A stretch of 9,082 nucleotides of DNA, taken from Anaerolineaceae bacterium UBA1363 (lineage in GTDB: Bacteria > Chloroflexota > Anaerolineae > Anaerolineales > Anaerolineaceae). The position numbers and the translations under genes were made by a program. The notes under the pieces are model-generated. The model was not told the DNA's origin. It did not search any database and saw nothing but the letters and a program-made list of their open reading frames with translations. Below are positions 1-6,567 of the stretch, piece after piece; position 1 is the first letter of the stretch, and every line of letters starts with the position of its first letter. The DNA lies in assembly GCA_002306055.1 (NCBI GenBank), contig DBRR01000018.1, forward strand, positions 11,425 through 20,506, written 5' to 3'.

Positions 1-16
1 ACCCTCTTCAGTCTCC

Positions 17-50
17 CACCCCCTTTAGTTCCCCCTCTAAAGAGGGGGTG
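17..50. repeat. GC-rich nested inverted repeats downstream of the replication operon
   Basis: Two competing hairpins can be drawn in this non-coding stretch. One is a perfect 7-bp stem at 31-37 and 42-48 (CCCCCTC with GAGGGGG) around a TAAA loop. The other pairs CACCCCCT at 17-24 with AGGGGGTG at 43-50. The element lies 45 bases past the stop of the last gene of the minus-strand operon, so it could end transcription or protect the mRNA 3' end. No clear T-run follows on the minus strand, so a classical intrinsic terminator is not well supported. It may instead be one copy of a dispersed intergenic repeat. The element may extend beyond the left edge of the window. Confidence 0.5.
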
Positions 51-94
51 AAGGACACTCATAGGTCTTTGTTCTGAGATATTGCCGAAGTGAG

Positions 95-1498
95 TTAACC
101 CTCGCCAGTGAACGTCGGGGCGGACATCAGCACCAGTTTGCAGAGGCGTTTATCGGACATGCGGCTGAAGATCCGTTGATCCAGCCTGGAAGGCTCGCTG
201 GCTGTCGTCATGACGGTCGGCAGCTCGGCATTATAGCGATGGTTGATCAGCTGGTAGAGCTTCTCACGTGCCCAGGGCGTAGCCGATTCTGTGCCGATGT
301 CGTCCAAAATAAGCAGGCGGGTCGAACGTATTTCATAGAAGCGGCGGTCGAGGGTCGTGCTGCTGTTTGGCGAAAACGCTGCTCTCAGGTAGTCAAGCAG
401 ATCTGGAACCCCAACGAACAGTGGAGGATAACCGAGACCAGCCTGATAGTTGCCGATCGCGGCAGCCAGGTGGGTCTTGCCGCAGCCGTAGGGGCCGTAA
501 AAAACCAGCCAGCCCTGGGGGGATTCGGCGAATTTTTTGGCAATCTCAAAGGCTTCAAGCAGCGATTGGGCATCATCCGGCTCGAGGCGTTCGTTCTTAC
601 GGAAGCTGAAGGAACCAAAAGTCTGCTTTGAATGGTGATTGAGGCTTGACAACTCCGGGTGACCGATGTCATCGGTAGGGTTGCGAAAGTCAGGTGCCAG
701 GATCTCCACGTGTGTGACCAGGTCGGGATCCTGCAGGCGGGAACGGATGCGCGGTTCGAAATCGGTCAGCGCTTGATTGCTGGTGATCACGGTTGGCAGC
801 TTGTTGATGTAGCGGTGATTAATAATCTGGAACAACTTTTCCTGCGCCCATTGGGTTGTGTTTTGGGTGCCAAAATCATCCATAATCAACAATGGTATGC
901 TGCGGATTTGAGTGATGCGGTCCTCGAAGCTGGTATCGGAAGTATTGCTGTAAGAGAAACGCAGCCAATCCAGCAAGTCTGGCACGGTCAGGAAGAGTGT
1001 GCTGATGCCCATCCCCACCGCCTGGTTGGCGATCGCTGCAGCGAGGTGAGTTTTGCCTGAGCCGTAGGTGCCAGTGAGCAACAGCCAGCCATTCAGAGAA
1101 CCAGCAAAATTCTGGGCAGAGTTAAAGGCTTGTTCCAGTGAATCTGCCTGGAAGGAGCCCAGACCCACCCGCCCCCGGGGTTTAAAGCTGGCGAAGGTCA
1201 GCCCGCTGAGCGCGCTAAGATTGCTGAGGGAGAAGAGTTCGTCGCGCTGTGAAGCTATGACCTCGGCGAGTCGGCAGGTGCAAATTTCCATCTTGCCAAA
1301 ATCCGGGTCATCAATAGGAACATCCCGCCCCACAAAACCAATCCCACCACAGCGGGGGCAGTTTGGATCGCCAATGTCAATGCCGGGACGCCGACCTGCC
1401 GTTTGCTCAGGGCTTTCGGCTTCCTTGCTGTTTCTGTTGGCGATAAAGTTCTCGAAATCTTTCAAGCGCGCTTTGAGTGGTTCCATGGTTCTCGTCAC
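95..1498 (-). CDS. DnaC/DnaI-like helicase-loader ATPase with two tandem AAA+ modules
   Basis: This is a 467-residue predicted cytoplasmic ATPase of the DnaC/DnaI/IstB-like AAA+ family, whose members help load the DnaB helicase on DNA. A probable zinc-binding motif comes first (C47, C50, C73, C75). Module 1 has Walker A GTYGSGKT (143-150), Walker B LLIMDD (203-208), sensor VITSN (237-241) and a RIRSR arginine-finger motif (250-254). Module 2 repeats the plan: GPYGCGKT (335-342), LLILDD (395-400), VMTTA (429-433), RIFSR (442-446). Aligned by eye over about 105 residues, the modules share about 55% identity, so an internal duplication is likely. Typical loaders have one module and about 250-330 residues. 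The GTG start at 1498 has AGGA 8 bases upstream. An in-frame ATG at 1486 is an alternative with a weaker ribosome site. The gene overlaps the DnaD-domain gene by 92 bases and is last in the operon. That it loads helicase is inferred from family and neighbours; module 2 could instead be regulatory. Confidence 0.88.
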   Translation of the reverse strand: MTRTMEPLKARLKDFENFIANRNSKEAESPEQTAGRRPGIDIGDPNCPRCGGIGFVGRDVPIDDPDFGKMEICTCRLAEVIASQRDELFSLSNLSALSGLTFASFKPRGRVGLGSFQADSLEQAFNSAQNFAGSLNGWLLLTGTYGSGKTHLAAAIANQAVGMGISTLFLTVPDLLDWLRFSYSNTSDTSFEDRITQIRSIPLLIMDDFGTQNTTQWAQEKLFQIINHRYINKLPTVITSNQALTDFEPRIRSRLQDPDLVTHVEILAPDFRNPTDDIGHPELSSLNHHSKQTFGSFSFRKNERLEPDDAQSLLEAFEIAKKFAESPQGWLVFYGPYGCGKTHLAAAIGNYQAGLGYPPLFVGVPDLLDYLRAAFSPNSSTTLDRRFYEIRSTRLLILDDIGTESATPWAREKLYQLINHRYNAELPTVMTTASEPSRLDQRIFSRMSDKRLCKLVLMSAPTFTGEG

Positions 1499-2093
1499 GT
1501 CCTTTTTCCTGCCAGGCTTTTAGAATTGCCTGAACATATTTCCAATTTCTAATGTTGCGGCTAACCGCTTGCTGCATGGCTTCGCGCAGCCAACTTTCAG
1601 GATAGGTTTCCGCATCCGCCTTCAATATCTCGGCAATCATCGGTGTTAGTGGGCCGATGTTTTGCTCATACAGGGTAAAAATATTCGGCTTGTCTGGATC
1701 TGGCAGCGGGTTGGCAGCCTGGATCTCAGCCAAAGACAAATTGCCTGCCCGCAGCGCCTCAAAGCGGCGAGAGCCCTCCGGGGTCGCTGGGAAGAGCAGG
1801 ACGGCTTGCTGCGGGTCTTCGGTGGTTTGAGGGTAGGCAAGCAGCAGCCCTTCCTCAAGTAATTCAGCCAGGGCTTTCTGCCAGCGGGTATCTTCAGCAG
1901 CAGGCATGTGGTCAAATAGAATGTACAGCTCCACCACGTCGGAAGGGACTTCTTGTTGGCTGAGCAGTTCAAAATAACCCAGCAAAAGCAAAATTGCATC
2001 ACTTCCAAGACCGTCGCAGAGGGCAAGCAGATTCGCTGGCAGTTTGACGCTCAGATAATTCCCTGAAAGTTTGTTGCTCAACAGTTGCTCCAC
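1407..2093 (-). CDS. DnaD-domain primosome protein
   Basis: A 228-residue protein with a C-terminal DnaD (DnaB_2) domain at about residues 138-197. The diagnostic pieces are YEQNIGPLTP (142-151) and RNWKYVQAILKAW (182-194). Residues 1-125 look like the helical, winged-helix-like N-terminal half of DnaD-type proteins, rich in leucine. In Firmicutes, DnaD helps remodel DNA and recruit the helicase-loading machinery. The same role here is inferred from the domain and from its place between dnaB and a DnaC/DnaI-like gene. It follows dnaB after 8 bases. The start used is GTG at 2093 with only a distant GAGAG upstream. A TTG at codon 5 has GGAG 6 bases before it and could be the true start. The basic, glutamine-rich tail after residue 197 lies largely inside the overlap with the next gene. 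Confidence 0.85.
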   Translation of the reverse strand: MEQLLSNKLSGNYLSVKLPANLLALCDGLGSDAILLLLGYFELLSQQEVPSDVVELYILFDHMPAAEDTRWQKALAELLEEGLLLAYPQTTEDPQQAVLLFPATPEGSRRFEALRAGNLSLAEIQAANPLPDPDKPNIFTLYEQNIGPLTPMIAEILKADAETYPESWLREAMQQAVSRNIRNWKYVQAILKAWQEKGRDENHGTTQSALERFRELYRQQKQQGSRKP

Positions 2094-2101
2094 CGCGCTA
2101 A

Positions 2102-3463
2102 TTAACTCTCATAGGCTTTGTCTCGGAACATCGCGAGTTTCTCAATGAATACCAGGTCAATACCGCTGTTTGTTGGACCATTGCGGTGTTTGGCGACGAT
2201 CAGTTTCGCAAGGTTGTGGAGCGGGCTTTCTTCCTTCATCTGCTCAGGTCTATTGATGAAGAGCACAATGTCAGCGTCCTGTTCCAAGGAACCAGACTCG
2301 CGCAGGTCGGAGAGCACAGGCGTTTTATCCTGGCGCTGCTCAACCGCGCGGGAGAGCTGCGCCGCAGCCATTACCGGCACGTTCAAATCGCGTGCCAACA
2401 CCTTGAGATAGCGGGAAATGTACGAAACTTCCTGCACACGGTTCTCGGTGCGTGTGTCTCCCGACATCAGCTGGAGGTAGTCAACGATCACAAGGTCCAG
2501 ACCGATCTCCATCTGCATGCGGCGGCACTTCGTGCGCATTTGAAGCGGGGTGATGGCGGGGGTGTCATCGATGAAGATACGCGATTCGGAGAGCACGCCC
2601 AGCGCGTGAACCACCTCCTGAGCTTCAGTGTCGCTCAGTTTGGCAGACCGCAGTTTTTGGGAGTCAATGTTGGTCTCCTGGGCAACCATCCGCTGGATGA
2701 GCTGCTCCGAGGACATTTCAAGGGTGAAGAAAGCGACATTGCGCTTCAGTGCCAGACCAACATGTTTGGCAACGCCGATCAAAAAGCCCGTCTTACCCAT
2801 GCCTGGGCGACCTGCCACTATAATGAGGTCAGAACGCTGCAGACCATCGAGGGCTTTGTCAACTGCTTTCAGCCCGGTTTCAAGCCCGGTCACCCCGCCT
2901 GGAATGCTGGCGTTGAGCAAAAGGCGTTCGAGGTACTCATCCGCGGCATCAGAAATCGGCACCAGGTCGCGCTTGTAGCGTTCCTGGCTGACCCCGAAGA
3001 TTGCTTGTTCAGCGTCAGAGATGACGTTATCAACGCCTGTGTCTTTGCGATAAGCGAGTTTGGCGATGTCGTTGGCAGCACTCAGCAGGCGTCGGCGCAC
3101 GGCGAGAGCGCTGATATTGCGGGCGTACGATTCAGCGTGCTGCGAGGAGGGGACGCGATTGGTGAGAGAGATCAGGTAGTCCAGCCCGCCAACATCATCA
3201 AGGTGCCCGCTGGATTCAAGGGCTTCCTTAACAGTGAGGATGTCAAAATAGTTGTCGGATTTAAAAAGTTCTGTGAAGGCTTCCCAGATCCAACGGTTGC
3301 GAAGAATGTAAAAACTATCAGCGTTTACCAGTGGCGCAGCATCAACATAGGCATCTGGCGTGATAAGAACGGCACCGAGGAGAGCTTCTTCCATATCGCG
3401 GTCAAAAAGTTGATTCGCATCGGAGCTGGTTTGTGTACTGTTTAGTTCAGGTTGATCGCTCAC
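2102..3463 (-). CDS. dnaB: Replicative DNA helicase DnaB
   Basis: This 453-residue protein is a full-length ring helicase, which unwinds DNA ahead of the replication fork as a hexamer and interacts with primase. The N-terminal domain begins near residue 20 (FDRDMEEALLG), and a linker follows to about 190. The RecA-like motor carries Walker A AGRPGMGKT (217-225), the catalytic glutamate in TLEMS (E249), Walker B LVIVDYLQL (324-332, D328), AQLSR (368-372), the DLRESGSLEQDAD block (386-397) and KHRNG, which holds the arginine finger (425-429). All key residues are present and there is no intein. The GTG start at 3463 is supported by a GAGG about 8 bases upstream. The gene lies 13 bases after the BFN gene and 8 bases before the DnaD-domain gene. 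Helicase and putative loaders are therefore probably made from one message. Confidence 0.97.
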   Translation of the reverse strand: MSDQPELNSTQTSSDANQLFDRDMEEALLGAVLITPDAYVDAAPLVNADSFYILRNRWIWEAFTELFKSDNYFDILTVKEALESSGHLDDVGGLDYLISLTNRVPSSQHAESYARNISALAVRRRLLSAANDIAKLAYRKDTGVDNVISDAEQAIFGVSQERYKRDLVPISDAADEYLERLLLNASIPGGVTGLETGLKAVDKALDGLQRSDLIIVAGRPGMGKTGFLIGVAKHVGLALKRNVAFFTLEMSSEQLIQRMVAQETNIDSQKLRSAKLSDTEAQEVVHALGVLSESRIFIDDTPAITPLQMRTKCRRMQMEIGLDLVIVDYLQLMSGDTRTENRVQEVSYISRYLKVLARDLNVPVMAAAQLSRAVEQRQDKTPVLSDLRESGSLEQDADIVLFINRPEQMKEESPLHNLAKLIVAKHRNGPTNSGIDLVFIEKLAMFRDKAYES

Positions 3464-3476
3464 TATGCTGCCTCAC

Positions 3477-4034
3477 TTATTGATTGGAATCTTCATCTGA
3501 AGGGTTGCCGGGTTGATCTTTATCGCTTTCATCCTTGCCGAGCTGTCCGAGAAAGTCCTCAAAAATATCGAGATCTGCCTCCACATCAGAAGATTCCTCT
3601 TCGTTTTGGGCTTGGGGCAAGACGTCTTCCGGGCGAATGCCGACAGCGTCGAGGATGTCTTCATCGACGAAAATCGGGGCTTTGGCACGAATGGCGAGAG
3701 CGATCGCGTCGGACGGACGGCTGTCAATGATCTTCCGGATGCCGTTTTGCTCGAGAATTAGGTTGGCATAGAAAGTGTCATTCTCGAGCTTGGTAATCTC
3801 ACAGCTTTCCAAGTGGATATCAAGCGCGTTCATGATGGAAATCAGGAGATCATGGGTGAGAGGGCGGGCAATTGCAACGCCCTGCAGAGCGATCGTTATG
3901 GAATCAGTCTCAGGTACGCCCATCCAGATGGGAAGGTAGCGTTCGGAATCCTTCTCTTTGAGGACGGTGATGCGATCCTGATTAGTGAGGCTCACGCGGA
4001 TACTGTCGATTATGCATTCGATCATTTTTCCCAT
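3477..4034 (-). CDS. Bifunctional nuclease (BFN/DUF151) family protein
   Basis: A 185-residue protein with a BFN domain over residues 5-133. Characteristic stretches are RYLPIWMGVPETDSITIAL (32-50), ARPLTHDLL (56-64) and IDSRPSDAIALAIRAKAPIFV (103-123). The family is named after plant proteins reported to have RNase and DNase activity. Bacterial members are widespread but poorly characterised, so the substrate here is unknown. After the domain comes a strongly acidic tail (143-185) rich in Asp, Glu and Ser, probably disordered. The ATG start at 4034 has only a weak GGGTG upstream. M4 is an alternative start. It is the first gene of the minus-strand operon, 13 bases before dnaB, and is preceded by a good sigma-70-type promoter. 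A role in replication is suggested only by its position. Confidence 0.9.
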   Translation of the reverse strand: MGKMIECIIDSIRVSLTNQDRITVLKEKDSERYLPIWMGVPETDSITIALQGVAIARPLTHDLLISIMNALDIHLESCEITKLENDTFYANLILEQNGIRKIIDSRPSDAIALAIRAKAPIFVDEDILDAVGIRPEDVLPQAQNEEESSDVEADLDIFEDFLGQLGKDESDKDQPGNPSDEDSNQ

Positions 4035-4075
4035 AATGCACCCATTTTCTTGTTTGTGATGGTTGTGTCATAGTG

Positions 4076-4103
4076 ATTCTAACATGTTAGCCCAACGAAT
4101 CAA
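4076..4103 (-). promoter_or_regulatory. Putative sigma-70-type promoter of the BFN-dnaB operon
   Basis: On the minus strand, TTGATT (4103-4098) and TAGAAT (4081-4076) are separated by 16 bases, matching the -35 and -10 consensus at 4 and 5 of 6 positions. Transcription would start near 4069 and give a leader of about 35 bases before the ATG at 4034. The call is from sequence alone. It is strengthened by the position between divergent genes and by the palindrome across the -10 box. Confidence 0.5.
4079..4090. promoter_or_regulatory. 12-bp perfect palindrome, possible operator
   Basis: CTAACATGTTAG is a perfect inverted repeat with no spacer. It covers four bases of the predicted -10 box and part of the spacer of the BFN-dnaB promoter, so a dimeric protein bound here would block that promoter. 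A 12-base palindrome is expected about twice by chance in a window of this size, so location is the main argument. The divergent winged-helix regulator is a possible ligand, although OmpR-type proteins more often bind direct repeats. Confidence 0.35.
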
Positions 4104-4169
4104 CTCAACTGTTCATAAGATTTGCTATTCCAAATCGAGAAAAATGTACTAAACTCTTTAACAATCGGC

Positions 4170-4175
4170 TATAAT
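4170..4175 (+). promoter_or_regulatory. Putative -10 box for the winged-helix regulator gene
   Basis: A perfect TATAAT lies 81 bases before the proposed TTG start at 4257. No good -35 box stands 16-18 bases upstream, so the promoter may be activator-dependent or weak. Transcription from here would start near 4182 and leave an untranslated leader of about 75 bases. A perfect TTGACA at 4234-4239 also lies upstream of the gene but has no -10 partner at normal spacing. Confidence 0.35.
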
Positions 4176-4256
4176 GAAGTTCCGAGGGAAGGCGCTCTGA
4201 TAGTTTTTCCTTTGGATTTACCTGCAGTTATCATTGACATTCGAAAGAGGAGAGCT

Positions 4257-4925
4257 TTGCACATAGCGGAACCATTACAGGTGCTATTGATAGAGGGAAA
4301 ACGGAATATAGCCCGCTGTTTTGCCGCCGACCTTGAAAAGAAAGGCTACTCCCTGCAGGTAGAGAGTAGCGGGAGTAAGGGACTTGATGCTTTGAAACAC
4401 TTTTCCCCTGACGTAGTTGTGATCAATGCGGCCTCATTGCGCACGAATGGACTACGACTGGTCAATTGGTTCCACAACAGATTACCATCTACACCCTTAT
4501 GCCTCATTGTCTCAGAAGATGAACCTATATTGGAAGCAGAGAATGTTAATTTCTTTTTGCGGCTGCCTTTTACAGTGCAAAAACTGGTCAACCGCATTCG
4601 CACACTCGAGAATAACAGTCACAAAGGGATGCTCGAAAGGGGTGACCTTGTTCTTAACCCGGATAGCAGGATCGCCATCTACAAGAATAAGGAAGTTCGG
4701 CTAACACCGCGCCAATGTGATCTGCTGGAAAAAATGATGCAGAAACCGGGCGAAATCCTGCGCCGGGAAGATTTGTTTAAGGCTGTCTGGGACACTGATT
4801 ACACGGAAGACACCCGCACTCTGGACGTTCACATCAGTTGGCTGCGCAAGGCATTGGAAGACGATCCGCATCACCCTGAGCTGATAAAAACCATCCGGGG
4901 TAAAGGATACCTGCTGAAGGTTTAG
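4257..4925 (+). CDS. OmpR-family winged-helix regulator with degenerate receiver domain
   Basis: Using the TTG at 4257, preceded by AGAGGAGA, this is a 222-residue cytoplasmic DNA-binding protein. The frame is open back to 4122, but that stretch contains the predicted promoter and does not look like protein. Residues 7-118 have the layout of a response-regulator receiver: VLLIEG at the first strand, PDVVVIN at the phosphorylation strand and FFLRLPF near the end. The phosphoacceptor Asp is Asn57, the conserved Lys before Pro-Phe is Leu103, and one of the paired acidic residues is gone (E13-G14). Residues 125-222 form a complete winged helix, with VRLTPRQCDLLEKM, the recognition-helix region DTRTLDVHISWLRKAL and the wing KTIRGKGYLL. 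No histidine kinase gene is adjacent. It probably works without phosphorylation. Targets are unknown, with the divergent BFN-dnaB promoter one candidate. A bidirectional terminator follows. Confidence 0.85.
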   Translation: MHIAEPLQVLLIEGKRNIARCFAADLEKKGYSLQVESSGSKGLDALKHFSPDVVVINAASLRTNGLRLVNWFHNRLPSTPLCLIVSEDEPILEAENVNFFLRLPFTVQKLVNRIRTLENNSHKGMLERGDLVLNPDSRIAIYKNKEVRLTPRQCDLLEKMMQKPGEILRREDLFKAVWDTDYTEDTRTLDVHISWLRKALEDDPHHPELIKTIRGKGYLLKV

Positions 4926-4967
4926 TCCTTTTTGCTGGCTGGTAATTACTATCCCATCGTATAAAAT

Positions 4968-5000
4968 AAAACACCTCCGTGACTTTCACAGAGGTGTTTT
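4968..5000. terminator. Bidirectional intrinsic terminator between convergent genes
   Basis: A perfect 10-bp stem pairs AAAACACCTC (4968-4977) with GAGGTGTTTT (4991-5000). Inside it, GTGA (4979-4982) pairs with TCAC (4986-4989) beyond one C-A mismatch, leaving a three-base loop. Thymines follow on the plus strand and TTTTATTTTAT follows on the minus strand. It can therefore stop both the regulator transcript and the decarboxylase operon, whose last stop codon is at 5015. Confidence 0.9.
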
Positions 5001-5014
5001 TGATTCGCGATACT

Positions 5015-6136
5015 TTAAGGAATAAACCCGTAAACCAGCGCGAGCAGCACGCCCCCGGCGATAACACTGCCAAGCTGCCCAGCAGTGTTTGCGCCCATGG
5101 CGTGCATCAGGATAAAGTTGGAGGGGTCTTCCTCCAAAGCCATCTTCGCGCTCAGGCGACCAGCCATCGGGAAGGCGGAAATACCGCAGGCACCCACAAG
5201 AGGGTTTACCTTGCCGTGCGTGACAACCGCCATCAGCTTGCCAAACAATAAGCCTGCTATCGTGTCCACCACGAATGCCAGCAGACCCAATGCCAGGATC
5301 TTGAGTGTGTCGAGGTTCAGGAAGCTCTGAGCGGTCATGGTGGAGCCAATTGCCAACCCCAGGAAGAGGGTGGCAATGTTGATCAACTCATTTTGCACCA
5401 TCTTGCTCAGGCGGTCTACCACCAACGCCTCACGCAGCAGGTTGCCGAGCATCAGGGCAGCCATTAGTGGGGCTGCGTCTGGGGCGACAAACGCCACGAG
5501 CAGAGTGACAATAATAGGGAACAATACGAGGGTGAGGCGTGATACCGGCTTGGGAGAGTACTCCATGCGGATCAAACGTTCTTTGCGGGTGGTCATCAGC
5601 CTCATAATCGGAGGCTGAATGATCGGAATCAGGCTCATATACGAATAGGCAGCCACAGCGATTGGCGCAAGGATGTTGGGTGCCAGGCGTTCACCAACGA
5701 AAATTGCCGTCGGTCCGTCGATCGCTCCAATGGATCCAATCGCGGCTGCTTCACGCAGTGGAAAGCCTAAAACAATTGCCAGCAGGAGCGTGAAATAGAT
5801 ACCAAATTGGCCGGCTGCTCCCAGCAGCACCAGGCTGGGCTGGCTGAGCAGCGGGCTGAAGTCGATCATAGCGCCGACGCCGATGAAAATCAGCAGCGGG
5901 AACAGTTCCGTTTTGATGCCGGCATCATAAATGACCTTCATAAAACCGATCTCGTTCGACATGCCGAGGTTCGCAAGCAGGCAACCAAAGCCAATAGGAA
6001 GCAGTAAAACCGGTTCATATTCCTTCCAGATCGCCAGGTAGATCAACACCAGGGCGACCAAAATCATGAGAGCATTCAACCAGGTAAATTTGTCAAATCC
6101 TTTTGTGAGGTCAGAAATTAACTGGGTAAAGTCCAT
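5015..6136 (-). CDS. mmdB: Sodium-translocating decarboxylase beta subunit (MmdB/OadB/GcdB)
   Basis: A 373-residue polytopic membrane protein, the length usual for MmdB and GcdB and shorter than OadB. The beta subunit releases CO2 from carboxybiotin and uses the energy to pump sodium ions out of the cell. Many hydrophobic segments are visible from about residue 19 to the C-terminus. The IGAIDGPTAIFVGERLAP block (136-153) contains D140, equivalent to the conserved Asp203 of Klebsiella OadB needed for sodium transport. Other family blocks are NELINIATLFLGLAIGS (249-265), NPLVGACGISAFPMAGR (311-327) and HAMGANTAGQLGSVIAGG (345-362). The ATG at 6136 has AGGAG with a 5-base spacer, overlapping the mmdC stop region. 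It is the last gene of the operon, 8 bases after mmdC. Exact substrate naming depends on the carboxyltransferase; the pump role is strongly supported. Confidence 0.95.
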   Translation of the reverse strand: MDFTQLISDLTKGFDKFTWLNALMILVALVLIYLAIWKEYEPVLLLPIGFGCLLANLGMSNEIGFMKVIYDAGIKTELFPLLIFIGVGAMIDFSPLLSQPSLVLLGAAGQFGIYFTLLLAIVLGFPLREAAAIGSIGAIDGPTAIFVGERLAPNILAPIAVAAYSYMSLIPIIQPPIMRLMTTRKERLIRMEYSPKPVSRLTLVLFPIIVTLLVAFVAPDAAPLMAALMLGNLLREALVVDRLSKMVQNELINIATLFLGLAIGSTMTAQSFLNLDTLKILALGLLAFVVDTIAGLLFGKLMAVVTHGKVNPLVGACGISAFPMAGRLSAKMALEEDPSNFILMHAMGANTAGQLGSVIAGGVLLALVYGFIP

Positions 6137-6144
6137 GCCTGCTC

Positions 6145-6567
6145 CTATGCCTGGAAGGTGAAGAGCGGTTGGTTATGCTTGACCAAATCGCCTTGGTTGA
6201 CGTTCACCTGAGCGATGACGCCATCCCGGTCTGAGCGGATAGCGTTTTTCATCTTCATTGCTTCCAGCGTGCAGACCTGCTGACCCGCCTTGACAGCCTG
6301 GCCGGCCTGAACATCAATTGACACGATCACACCTGGAAGTGGCGCGTTCAGAGTGAGGCTGTTGCCAGCAGTGGGCGCAGGAGAGGCAGGCGCGTTCGTG
6401 GGAACCGAGAGAGGCTGAGCTGTGGCGATAGGTGTGACTGCGGAGTTTTGCCTTTCCGGGTAAACCTGGTAAATCTTGCCGTCAACTTCAGCCAAAACAG
6501 GGTTGCTGTGAACGTTTTTGATGGAGACGTTATAGACTTTTCCTTCAATTTCTACTTTGATGATCAT
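6145..6567 (-). CDS. mmdC: Biotin carboxyl carrier subunit of sodium-pump decarboxylase
   Basis: A 140-residue protein that carries CO2 on biotin between the carboxyltransferase and the membrane pump. The C-terminal biotinyl domain (about 71-140) has LEAMKM with biotinyl Lys105. The N-terminal 40 residues form a small strand-rich region of the kind seen in the carrier part of oxaloacetate and methylmalonyl-CoA decarboxylases. A flexible linker rich in Pro, Ala and Thr (about 42-70) joins them. The start codon at 6567 overlaps the end of the preceding gene in an ATGA arrangement, implying translational coupling. GAGG stands about 10 bases upstream. A biotin protein ligase is required to load biotin, and none is visible in the window. 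Confidence 0.95.
   Translation of the reverse strand: MIIKVEIEGKVYNVSIKNVHSNPVLAEVDGKIYQVYPERQNSAVTPIATAQPLSVPTNAPASPAPTAGNSLTLNAPLPGVIVSIDVQAGQAVKAGQQVCTLEAMKMKNAIRSDRDGVIAQVNVNQGDLVKHNQPLFTFQA

Noticed and set aside
95..1498. Transposon helper ATPase (IstB) from an IS21-type element
   Set aside because: No IstA transposase or terminal repeats are present, and the gene sits at the end of a dnaB-dnaD operon with a zinc-type N-terminal motif, so a helicase loader fits better.
2186..3445. Long plus-strand open frame (419 codons) opposite dnaB
   Set aside because: It is a shadow of dnaB codon usage. The minus-strand frame has every DnaB motif, and the plus-strand translation shows no recognisable domain.
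4234..4239. Perfect TTGACA as the -35 box of the regulator gene
   Set aside because: No -10-like hexamer lies 16-18 bases downstream, and transcription from it would start inside the gene after the likely TTG start.
4035..4256. Replication origin next to dnaB
   Set aside because: I looked for DnaA boxes of the TTATNCACA type in this AT-richer divergent region and found none, and dnaA and dnaN are not nearby.
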